From assembly GCA_040756515.1 (NCBI GenBank), contig JBFLYW010000012.1:30727-94726 (forward strand): a DNA stretch of 64,000 nt, read 5' to 3'. Within the stretch, counting starts at the first letter, position 1. The number at the start of each line of letters is the position of its first letter. Below, piece after piece: positions 23,513 to 31,918 of the stretch. The stretch comes from DSXH01 sp020724325. Lineage in GTDB: Bacteria; Bacteroidota; Ignavibacteria; Ignavibacteriales; Melioribacteraceae. Under the pieces are notes generated by a model. It did not search any database, was not told the origin of the DNA, and saw only the letters and a program-made list of their open reading frames with translations. Position numbers and translations under genes: made by a program.

Positions 23513-25705
23513 ATTATCATCTTTTTTAGACTAAAAAAATCAATAAATCAAACAAAAAGTACCCATTATTATCAGCTAGATAGTTCAGATTGTGGGCCAA
23601 CATGTTTAAGAATCATAGCAAAATACTATGATCGCGAATTGAATTTAGAATACTTGAGATCAATTTGTCAAACCACTATGGCTGGGACTAGTCTCGCATC
23701 CTTAAAAAATGGGGCTGAAACAATCGGATTTGAAACTATTGCTTTAGAAATAAACTGTTGTGAGCTAGCTACCTTGCCACTGCCATGTATTCTCCATGTC
23801 AGAAATAATCATTATGTAGTTTTGCATGAATTTAATAAAAAAAATGCAACTATTTCTGATCCAGCATTTGGAAGGATAAGATACTTACATGAAGAAGTCA
23901 TTAATTTATTTTGTGGTGAAAATACTAATGGTATCGTTCTTTTACTTAAACCAACTTCGTCTTTTTCGAAAACTATTAATCACAGTAGTAATACTAACAA
24001 ACTTCGATATTTAAAAAAGTATTTGATAAAATTCAAAAAGAAGTATTTAATTCTTGGAATGATTTCCTTATCAAGTCTGATTTTTCAAATTTTTATTCCA
24101 TACATATCCCAAAAAGTTATCGATTATGGCATTAAAGAAGGAAATATCAATTTAGTTATTCTTTTACTATTTGCTGGGATATGTTTACAAACAGGAAACA
24201 TAGTATCAAACTATTTTAAAAACATGTTGCTTTTGAACATCAGTTCATTGGTAAATATTAATCTAATTTCTGATTATATCGATAAACTCTTAAGATTGCC
24301 AATAAAATATTTTCACTCAAGAACAAACGGAGATATTTTACAAAGAATTTATGATCACCAAAAGATTGAATCATTTTTATCAAACTCAACACTGAGCTTG
24401 ATAATTTCTTTTGTTAATTTATTTATTTTTAGCATAATACTTATTCTGTACAATACGAATATCTTTTTATTGTTTTTCACATCATCTGTATTATATGTAA
24501 TATGGGTTGTTAGCTTTATAAAACAACGCAAAAGGCTGGAGTATCAAAAATTTAATAGTCTTTCAGAAAATCAAACCCAAACAATTCAGTTAATCCAAGG
24601 GATACAAGATATCAAATCGAATAACTGTGAAAAATTATGGGGAAATAATTGGCGTAATTATCAAGAAGTAATTTACAATATTAATATAAAAACTCAAAAA
24701 ATATACCAATACCAAAATAATGGAGGTAAAATAATTTTAATATTTCGAGATGCTTTTATTACATATTACCTAGCAGAATTAATAATTTCTGGACAATTAT
24801 CAATCGGTGTAATGTTCGCAGTATTGTATATTGTTGGACAAGTGTCTAATCCATTGGAAAAAATAGTTGATGTTTTAAAATCAGCACAAGACGCAAGTAT
24901 AAGTATTGAGAGAAGTATTGAGGTGTCTAATTTACCGGTGGAACAAAGTTCATCCAATTTAGTAACAATTAAGAACGGCGAGATAAATTCAAATATTGAA
25001 CTCAACAATGTGTCATATTCATATATAAATGACTTTAATTTATTTTCCCTTAATAATATTAGTTGTAAAATTACTAAAGGTAAAATTACTGCAATTGTTG
25101 GACATAGTGGTTGTGGTAAAAGTGCATTAATAAAATTGCTTTTGGGACTATATTATCCTGATTCTGGTTTTATTACTATTGAAGGAGTTAATATTAAAAA
25201 TTTAGAGATAAACCAATGGAGGAACAATTCTGGTAGTGTTCTGCAAGATGGATTCATTTTCTCTGGGTCAATAGCCAAAAATATTTCTATGAAAGATGAT
25301 TATGATCATCAAAAATTGATTGATTCTATAAAGCTAGCAAACTTTTATGATTTTGTCCTAAAATTACCAAATCGATATGAAACCAGACTTGGTTCAGGAG
25401 GACTTCGTTTAAGTCAGGGCCAGAAACAAAAAATTTTGATCGCAAGAGCCATTTATAAATACCCCAATTACCTTTTTTTAGATGAGGCTACAAATGGACT
25501 TGATAGTGAAAATGAAATGATAATACTAAATAATATTAAGAATCACTTTGAAAATAAAACAATTGTAATTTCTGCCCATAGGCTTAGTACTATAAAAAAT
25601 GTGGACCAGATAATTGTATTAGAAGGTGGGAATCTAATTGAAATCGGGAACCATGATGATTTGATAAAAAACAATAAAGTATATAGCAAATTATTTAGAA
25701 ATTAA
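23513..25705 (+). CDS. C39-peptidase ABC exporter for double-glycine peptides (start unclear)
   Basis: The open frame begins after a stop at 23498-23500 and has no ATG, GTG or TTG before 23639. Yet the C39 peptidase active site is in this upstream part: QLDSSDCGPTCLRIIAKYY (23573 on), with its Cys, then NNHYVVLHEF (His) and ISDPAFG (Asp). So the true start must lie between 23501 and about 23560, perhaps ATT or ATC near 23513, or an ATG was lost. Then come a six-helix membrane domain (about 24030-24900) and an ATPase with GHSGCGKS (Walker A), LSQGQ (signature), YLFLDEAT (Walker B) and SAHRLST. It should cut the precursor after GG and export the core. Confidence 0.82.
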   Translation: MIIFFRLKKSINQTKSTHYYQLDSSDCGPTCLRIIAKYYDRELNLEYLRSICQTTMAGTSLASLKNGAETIGFETIALEINCCELATLPLPCILHVRNNHYVVLHEFNKKNATISDPAFGRIRYLHEEVINLFCGENTNGIVLLLKPTSSFSKTINHSSNTNKLRYLKKYLIKFKKKYLILGMISLSSLIFQIFIPYISQKVIDYGIKEGNINLVILLLFAGICLQTGNIVSNYFKNMLLLNISSLVNINLISDYIDKLLRLPIKYFHSRTNGDILQRIYDHQKIESFLSNSTLSLIISFVNLFIFSIILILYNTNIFLLFFTSSVLYVIWVVSFIKQRKRLEYQKFNSLSENQTQTIQLIQGIQDIKSNNCEKLWGNNWRNYQEVIYNINIKTQKIYQYQNNGGKIILIFRDAFITYYLAELIISGQLSIGVMFAVLYIVGQVSNPLEKIVDVLKSAQDASISIERSIEVSNLPVEQSSSNLVTIKNGEINSNIELNNVSYSYINDFNLFSLNNISCKITKGKITAIVGHSGCGKSALIKLLLGLYYPDSGFITIEGVNIKNLEINQWRNNSGSVLQDGFIFSGSIAKNISMKDDYDHQKLIDSIKLANFYDFVLKLPNRYETRLGSGGLRLSQGQKQKILIARAIYKYPNYLFLDEATNGLDSENEMIILNNIKNHFENKTIVISAHRLSTIKNVDQIIVLEGGNLIEIGNHDDLIKNNKVYSKLFRN

Positions 25706-26021
25706 TTTGAGTTAAGTATTTAAATTGTTAAATAACATAATATAAAAATTCGAAAGATGTATAATCATTGATAGTTAATATATATTCTAGCAAAATAGAC
25801 TCCAAATAATTTATAGGACTTTTGAAGGTAAAAAAATAAAAGTAATCTTCTAAATGAAAAAAGTGAAATGAAACGAGAAAATCTAGAATGATTATTAAGT
25901 CAGCGAATGCAAATAAAGTATCAGTTATTTTAGAATTTTGTATATATAACCAAGCTATACTATAATCATTTAATGTAATTATACAATCATTATTTAATTC
26001 CTTTATAAAAATCAGTGTTAT
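25706..26021 (+). other. AT-rich spacer between the exporter and the RND gene
   Basis: 316 bases with no gene, no hairpin with T-run and no copy of the poly-T leader. Nothing here looks like a promoter or ribosome site for the RND gene that follows. Confidence 0.6.
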
Positions 26022-29000
26022 TTGTATTTTTTAAGTAATAAGAATAATCTTTGGCAATCACACTTGCAGATAAGCACAACAAGCATACGCCGTCCTGTAA
26101 CTGTATCAATGTTTTTTATTGGTATAGCTTTCCTTGGTCTTTTCGCTTTCACGCAGCTTGGTATCGATTTACTTCCAAACATTAGCATACCGCATTTACT
26201 TGTACAGACTACCTTTCCTAACGCAACACCGGAAGAAGTAGAAAAGCAGATTACAGAACCGCTCGAATCTGCTATCGGCACAGTAACGGGAGTTAGAAAA
26301 GTTGTTTCAGTTTCCAAAGAAGGTATTTCAGTAATTTCTGCCGATTTTGTTTGGGGAACCGATATGAAATACGCGCTCCTCTCTCTCCGCGAAAAACTTG
26401 ATAACATGAGTTTTGCACTTCCGAGAGAAGCCGGAAGACCTACAATTATACGTTCGGATCCTTCTGCATCACCAATTATTACACTCGTACTTGCGCCTTC
26501 ACACTCAATTAAAAACATCTCAACAAAATCCAGCAACAAACATTCTGATTACAACCTAACAACTCCAAATCATAGTGACCACTTTCAACCTATTAATGAG
26601 CTTCAATATGTTGATCACGATTCAGACCGGCAGGATATTCAACGTTTAATTGATTTAAAAGAAGCCGGTAGAATTTTATTTAAAAGAAGATTCGAACAGA
26701 TTGACGGTGTTGCTCAAGCTGTAATTACGGGCGGACTTGAAAGGGAAATACTTATCCAGGCGGATCCTTCAAAACTGAATTTATACAATTTATCCTTCGG
26801 TGATATAGAAAGCGCCTTAACAAGTTCCAACCTTAATATGCCAGCCGGCTCAATTATGAAAGGACTTTTCCGGTACTCACTTAGAACGCTTGGTGAATTT
26901 CAGAATGCATCTGACATAGAAAAAACAATTGTAAAAAAGAATCCTGATGGAAATACAATTCTAATTAAAGATATTGCCGTTGTAACAGAAAACTTCAAAG
27001 AGCGTGAAGGTTTAACACGCTTCAACGGCAGCGAAGCTGTTGGTATTCTTATCTACAAAGAACCCGATGCCAATACCGTTTCCATTGCTCAATTAGTTAA
27101 AGAAACAATTGGATCTCTTAAGAAGGATTATCCCGAGTTCAGTTTGCTGGTAGTATCGGATCAATCCGGTTTTATTGAACAGGCAATCTCTAATGTTAAA
27201 CAGGAAATCTTTTATGGAGGCATACTTGCTGTAATAGTGTTATTCTTTTTCCTGGGGAATATCAGGCATATATTTATTATCGGAATAACTATACCGGCTG
27301 CTCTTGTATTAACAATTCTTCTCCTTTATCTCTTCAATATCAATTTTAATATTATATCGCTTGGTGGACTTGCTGTTGGGATAGGCATGCTGCTCGATAA
27401 TGCGATAATTGTAATTGAGAATAATACACGTTACCGTGAGATGGGTGAAACGAACCGGTCAGCTGTTATCAAAGGAACTAAGGAAGTGTCAATGCCGATT
27501 ATCGCTTCCACGCTAACTACAATTGCGGTTTTTCTGCCGCTCATATTTGTAAGAGGAATTGCCGGTGAATTATTTAGGGATCAATCCTACGCTATTGCAT
27601 TTTCTTTAACTGCATCGATTATAACTGCGCTAACTCTAATTCCAATGCTCGATTCGCGGGATAAATTCCAGTTAATTAAAAATCCTGAAAAATATTTGAA
27701 CGAAAATCTATTTATCGAACCTGCTAAAAAGAAAAATATCTTTGGTAAATTTTTTTACTGGATAGTATTCCCATTCAAGATTCTGATTAAATCAATACTT
27801 TTTATTTTCGGTTTTCTTTATGTAAGAATCGGCACTTTTTTGAAGAAAAGGTTAGCATTCTTTTTTAATGCAGTCGAAATATTTTTGAAGCATACAATCG
27901 AAAAGTATGAAAAGTTATTAGAGTGGTCACTCCTTAATAAAAAGACTGTTCTAATAGTTACATTTGGGCTTATTGTTTTAACCGTATTGGCTGTTATTGA
28001 TATTAAAAAAGAATTCATTCCTCAAGGAGAACTGGATGAATTTATTGTTGAGTTTGATTTTCCGCCCGGGACTTCATTAAGAGGTAATGCTGAACTAACT
28101 TCCAAAATTGAAAAAGCAGTCCTTTCAATTCCTCACGTCTCTTCAGTTGTTTCAAATATCGGGAGAGTTAATGAATTTGATTTTCTTAACAAAGAACAGG
28201 TCTCTGTAAATAAAACGAATCTAGTCATTAAACTGGATTCTTATGAGAATTACCGCGATGTTCAGAGTAAATTAAGAAGTATTTTTAATGATATTAAAGG
28301 GATTAACTATGCTTTTAAAGAGGTTAAGACAAGTTATTCGATGATAATTAATCCCTCTGAAAATGATATTGCCGTTAAAATAAAAAACAAGGATATTGAT
28401 AAAGCTTATAATAAAGCTGAACAACTTTTATCAAAATTGAATAAAGCTAAAATTAACGGATTAAAAGAATTAAGAATCGGAGTTGAAAGAGGTAATCCTG
28501 AATACACGGTTACAATCGACCGCGAAAAGTGCCTTGCTTATGGGGTTAGTATAAGAGAGGTAGCTAATCAGATTAGTAATATGACAAAAGGAAAGATTGC
28601 AACTTATTTCTCGGACTTTGATAAGAAAGTGGGTGTGAATATTAAATCATTAAATGATTCTGGAACCGATCTGCAAACTGTATTGGAGAATTTTATTTTA
28701 ACCGGCAAATCGAAAATACCTATAAAAAATCTTGTTGATTATAATTTCGGTTATAACTATAACGAAATTTGGAGAGAAGATCAGTCGAGGTTACTCTATC
28801 TCTACGCCAAAGTTGATGGAGAAAGCATAGATAATGTAATCGAAAAAATCGAAAATGAAATTTCGAAAATCCCGAAATCAACCGGAGAGATAATTTCGGT
28901 TGGAGGAATCAACGAAGAAATGGAAGATGCTTTTTCAGCCCTCTATTTAGCGTTAATTATTTCGGTATTGTTGATGTATATTGTTCTTGCATCCGAGTTC

Positions 29001-29441
29001 GAATCTTTTCTCTATCCTTTCATAATTCTGTTTTCAGTACCGCTTGGATTGATAGGTGGTATACTTTTACTATATTTTTTTGGAGAGAGTATTAGCATAA
29101 TATCAATTATGGGTCTTTTAATACTTATAGGTATTGCAGATAATGATGCTGTTGTTAAGCTGGAATTCATATTACGTAAGAGGAAGGAAGGTTTATCCGT
29201 AAAAGATGCTATTCTAAAAGCGGGGAAAGACCGGTTTAGACCGATTGTTTTAAATTCCTTCACTGTTATTTTTGGTTTAATTCCGATGATGGTAGGTATC
29301 GGAGCAGCAACGCAGCTTCGTGTATCACTATCGCTGGCTGTAGTAGGGGGATTGGTTACGTCAACTTTTCTTACACTCATAATCATTCCTGTTCTTTATG
29401 CTTATGCCGATAAATTTTCAAAGAAAAAAAATAATTTTTAA
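26022..29441 (+). CDS. RND-family efflux permease
   Basis: 1139 residues from a TTG at 26022; TTG 26064 (MQISTTSIRRPVTVSM) is nearer the usual RND start. Neither has a ribosome site, so the native start may have been lost. The RND pattern is clear: IRRPVTVSMFF, GIDLLPNISIP, porter domains, GIGMLLDNAIIVIEN (helix 4 acidic residue), STLTTIAVFLPLIF, and a second half with a repeated helix set ending in IIIPVLYAYADKF. Two oddities are an extra charged stretch of about 45 residues near 170-215 (rich in Ser, Asn, His, Asp) and a long basic/hydrophobic linker near 545-640 between the halves. Works with the adaptor gene 11 bases downstream; no TolC-like gene is seen. Confidence 0.85.
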   Translation: MYFLSNKNNLWQSHLQISTTSIRRPVTVSMFFIGIAFLGLFAFTQLGIDLLPNISIPHLLVQTTFPNATPEEVEKQITEPLESAIGTVTGVRKVVSVSKEGISVISADFVWGTDMKYALLSLREKLDNMSFALPREAGRPTIIRSDPSASPIITLVLAPSHSIKNISTKSSNKHSDYNLTTPNHSDHFQPINELQYVDHDSDRQDIQRLIDLKEAGRILFKRRFEQIDGVAQAVITGGLEREILIQADPSKLNLYNLSFGDIESALTSSNLNMPAGSIMKGLFRYSLRTLGEFQNASDIEKTIVKKNPDGNTILIKDIAVVTENFKEREGLTRFNGSEAVGILIYKEPDANTVSIAQLVKETIGSLKKDYPEFSLLVVSDQSGFIEQAISNVKQEIFYGGILAVIVLFFFLGNIRHIFIIGITIPAALVLTILLLYLFNINFNIISLGGLAVGIGMLLDNAIIVIENNTRYREMGETNRSAVIKGTKEVSMPIIASTLTTIAVFLPLIFVRGIAGELFRDQSYAIAFSLTASIITALTLIPMLDSRDKFQLIKNPEKYLNENLFIEPAKKKNIFGKFFYWIVFPFKILIKSILFIFGFLYVRIGTFLKKRLAFFFNAVEIFLKHTIEKYEKLLEWSLLNKKTVLIVTFGLIVLTVLAVIDIKKEFIPQGELDEFIVEFDFPPGTSLRGNAELTSKIEKAVLSIPHVSSVVSNIGRVNEFDFLNKEQVSVNKTNLVIKLDSYENYRDVQSKLRSIFNDIKGINYAFKEVKTSYSMIINPSENDIAVKIKNKDIDKAYNKAEQLLSKLNKAKINGLKELRIGVERGNPEYTVTIDREKCLAYGVSIREVANQISNMTKGKIATYFSDFDKKVGVNIKSLNDSGTDLQTVLENFILTGKSKIPIKNLVDYNFGYNYNEIWREDQSRLLYLYAKVDGESIDNVIEKIENEISKIPKSTGEIISVGGINEEMEDAFSALYLALIISVLLMYIVLASEFESFLYPFIILFSVPLGLIGGILLLYFFGESISIISIMGLLILIGIADNDAVVKLEFILRKRKEGLSVKDAILKAGKDRFRPIVLNSFTVIFGLIPMMVGIGAATQLRVSLSLAVVGGLVTSTFLTLIIIPVLYAYADKFSKKKNNF

Positions 29442-29452
29442 CCGGAGCTGTT

Positions 29453-30667
29453 ATGAAAATTAAATCCTGGTTACCGATTACAATTGCCCTGATTGTAATA
29501 TTTGTTTTAGTAATTATTCTATTACCCAGAAATGTTGAAGATAGTACCGAAAGCAGCGATGCAAATGTTAATTATGAAAAACTTGACGAAGTAGTATTTG
29601 ATGTTTCTACAAAACCGGTTATAAGAGAGGACTTATTGTTGTATGTTAATGCCAACGGTATTGTAAGAGCTATGGAAGAACTAGAACTAACAGCTAATAT
29701 TAGTGGAATTATTAAAGAAATATTTATTTATGAAGGAAAGAGGGTTAAAAATGGGGAATTACTGATTAGTCTCGATGATAGGGAGTACGAAATTGCACTT
29801 AATGATGCTATAGCAAAAGTAACCGATGCAAAAGTGGAATACGGTTTCCTGGTAAGAGAATCTTCCAATGATACTACTGTTAATCCAAAAGTTAAAGAAT
29901 TTGTAGAACAACTGAATAAATTGGAGAAGGATTACGCAGAAGGTAAGATTGATGAATCAAAATACAATGATCTTAAAAATGAACTTGATATGAAATTGAT
30001 TTTTACAGGTGCTAAAAGGGAGGAAGTTATTCAGAGTAAAAGCGGTCTTACTGGGGCTATAAATGCTTATAAAAGAGCCAAGTTGAATTATGAATTCACT
30101 AAAATTAATTCCCCGTTTAATGCCGTTGTTGGAGATTTTGATCTTGTGAGCGGTCAAAGAATAATCGCGGGGCAGAAGTTATGCAGATTGTTTAATATTT
30201 CTAGCTTACGGATAGATATTGGTGTTCTCGAAAATGATATCCCGAAAATTAAGATTGGAGGAACTGCCAAAATTGAAATTCCATCCCTGGAACAAGAATC
30301 GTTCTTTGGAAAGATTGTGTATATAAGTCCTTATGTTGATAAAGAGACTAAAACCTGTAAAGTAACAGTCCAGATTCAGAATATTGCCGATCGAATTAAA
30401 CCGGGAATGTTTGCAAAGGTAATGCTTGAGGCAAGTAATCTTAAGAATAGGATTCTTATTCCTAAAGAAGCACTTCTTGTAAGAGATAAAAGAAATCTTG
30501 TCTTTGTTGTTGAAGATAATTTGGCAAAGTGGAAATATGTTCAGATAGGTCAGCAGAATGATCGGTACGTAGAGATATTAGAAGGTGTAGAGCCGGGTGA
30601 AAATGTAATTGTAGAAGGACAATATACACTTGCACATGATGCCAAGGTAAAAGTGTATAAAAAATAA
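29453..30667 (+). CDS. RND membrane fusion protein (HlyD/AcrA-type adaptor)
   Basis: 404 residues with an N-terminal membrane anchor (about 6-25, no lipobox). A lipoyl-like half (ANGIVRAMEELELTANISGI, then EGKRVKNGELLISLDDREY) is followed by a helical hairpin (about 110-195) and the second lipoyl half (INSPFNAVVGDFDLVSGQRI), then beta-barrel and membrane-proximal domains ending in GVEPGENVIVEGQYTL. It connects the permease at 26022 with an outer-membrane channel. Its CCGGAGC-like site and the 11-base gap suggest translation coupled to the permease. Confidence 0.88.
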   Translation: MKIKSWLPITIALIVIFVLVIILLPRNVEDSTESSDANVNYEKLDEVVFDVSTKPVIREDLLLYVNANGIVRAMEELELTANISGIIKEIFIYEGKRVKNGELLISLDDREYEIALNDAIAKVTDAKVEYGFLVRESSNDTTVNPKVKEFVEQLNKLEKDYAEGKIDESKYNDLKNELDMKLIFTGAKREEVIQSKSGLTGAINAYKRAKLNYEFTKINSPFNAVVGDFDLVSGQRIIAGQKLCRLFNISSLRIDIGVLENDIPKIKIGGTAKIEIPSLEQESFFGKIVYISPYVDKETKTCKVTVQIQNIADRIKPGMFAKVMLEASNLKNRILIPKEALLVRDKRNLVFVVEDNLAKWKYVQIGQQNDRYVEILEGVEPGENVIVEGQYTLAHDAKVKVYKK

Positions 30668-31246
30668 CGATTCAAAATTCGCCAGGAATATTATCTCTCA
30701 ATTCTGATATTGAGCTTGAGATAACTGAAGTATTTAAGAATTACTTAGAGTCAGCATATATTTATATCGTTATTAAAGAAAAAAAAGTTCTTTACAAAAT
30801 GATGAAGTCATAAGGAATGTTTGATGACTTATCTCGTGTTTGATCTTGATGATTCCAGAAAACAGATTACCTATTGCATTGTTTACAAAACACAAAGCGA
30901 TTACATAGCTCGCTGTTTTACTTTACGCCCTATGATTTTTTGAACAACCGAAGTAACAAGAAACCTTAAAGAAAGAAATACTATTTTGCATTTGGCAATA
31001 TTGTCAGAACTGAAGTGAAATATGCAAACAAATTTTTCACATTACTTAACTAACCGGAAGCTCCTTTTTGCTCTGAAAAATTCCAGAATTCATCAAAATT
31101 ACTTTTGAAAAAAATATTTATATGACTTATTTTAAGCTGCGAATAAAATTATACTCATTAATAATTGTGCATTCATACAACTTTTCAATTCGACAAATGC
31201 AATTCAAAAATCAATTCACAAAATCAAAAAACATAGGAGAAATTTA
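30668..31246 (+). other. 579-base spacer before sdhC, no gene recognised
   Basis: AT-rich. A stretch from about 30680 to 30812 is open in one frame (SPGILSLNSDIELEITEVFK ...) but has no start codon and no recognisable relatives. The last 20 bases give the sdhC ribosome site (AGGAGAAA). No hairpin terminator was found after the adaptor gene. Confidence 0.6.
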
Positions 31247-31918
31247 ATGGACTGGTTTTTTAGAGCATTAAACTCCTCGATCGGTAAAAAATTTGTAATG
31301 GCTGTAACCGGAATCTGCCTCTTGCTTTTCCTTATTATTCACCTTGTCAATAATCTTACACTTTTCGGCGGACCGGAGCTATTCAATACAGTCGTTAAAA
31401 ATCTTGAGACAATTAAACCGCTCGTTAGAGTTATAGAACTTGTGTTAGTATTAATCTTTATGCTTCATATTTTCAATGGTGTTAGACTCTGGATAGAAAA
31501 TAAAAAAGCCCGTCCGGTTAATTACAAAGTAAATGCTTCATCGGAAAATTCCGACCTCTTTTCCAGAACAATGTTTGTAACCGGTTCTATTATTTTCATT
31601 TTCCTTGTAATTCATTTAAGAACATTTTGGGTTTCTTTCAATTTAGGTAATACTCTTGCAGAACAACATCAATACTATCAAATTGTTGCAGAAGCTTTCA
31701 GCAATCCTTTCTATTCCGGTTTCTATATTGCTGCCATGGTTTTACTGGGATTCCATCTAAATCATGGTTTTCAGAGTGCATTTCAAACATTCGGATGGAA
31801 CAACAAAAAGTATTTCCCGATTATTAAGAAGTTAGGATTAATCTACACTTATATAATGGTAATCGGTTTTGCCTCTATTCCAATTTACTTTTTATTTTTC
31901 TACGGAGGTAACCTATGA
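31247..31918 (+). CDS. sdhC: Succinate dehydrogenase/fumarate reductase cytochrome b subunit
   Basis: 223 residues, five predicted membrane helices, the single-subunit cytochrome b558 form used by Bacteroidetes, Chlorobi and relatives. Probable heme-ligand His residues are in LIIHLVNNL, MLHIFNGVRLW, LVIHLRTFW and GFHLNHGFQSAF. It anchors the SdhAB dimer and passes electrons to or from menaquinone. AGGAG precedes the ATG; the stop overlaps the sdhA ATG by four bases (ATGA). Confidence 0.92.
   Translation: MDWFFRALNSSIGKKFVMAVTGICLLLFLIIHLVNNLTLFGGPELFNTVVKNLETIKPLVRVIELVLVLIFMLHIFNGVRLWIENKKARPVNYKVNASSENSDLFSRTMFVTGSIIFIFLVIHLRTFWVSFNLGNTLAEQHQYYQIVAEAFSNPFYSGFYIAAMVLLGFHLNHGFQSAFQTFGWNNKKYFPIIKKLGLIYTYIMVIGFASIPIYFLFFYGGNL

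Noticed and set aside
23639..25705. TTG 23639 as the real start of the C39 exporter
   Set aside because: It would remove the catalytic Cys segment DSSDCGPTC, which is plainly encoded in the same frame just upstream.
9752..25705. Reading the island as a defence or toxin-antitoxin locus
   Set aside because: No nuclease, phage-sensing, kinase or antitoxin motifs; all products are membrane, exported or peptide-maturation types.
30680..30812. Open frame in the spacer before sdhC
   Set aside because: No start codon, no ribosome site and no recognisable similarity; about the length expected by chance in AT-rich DNA.
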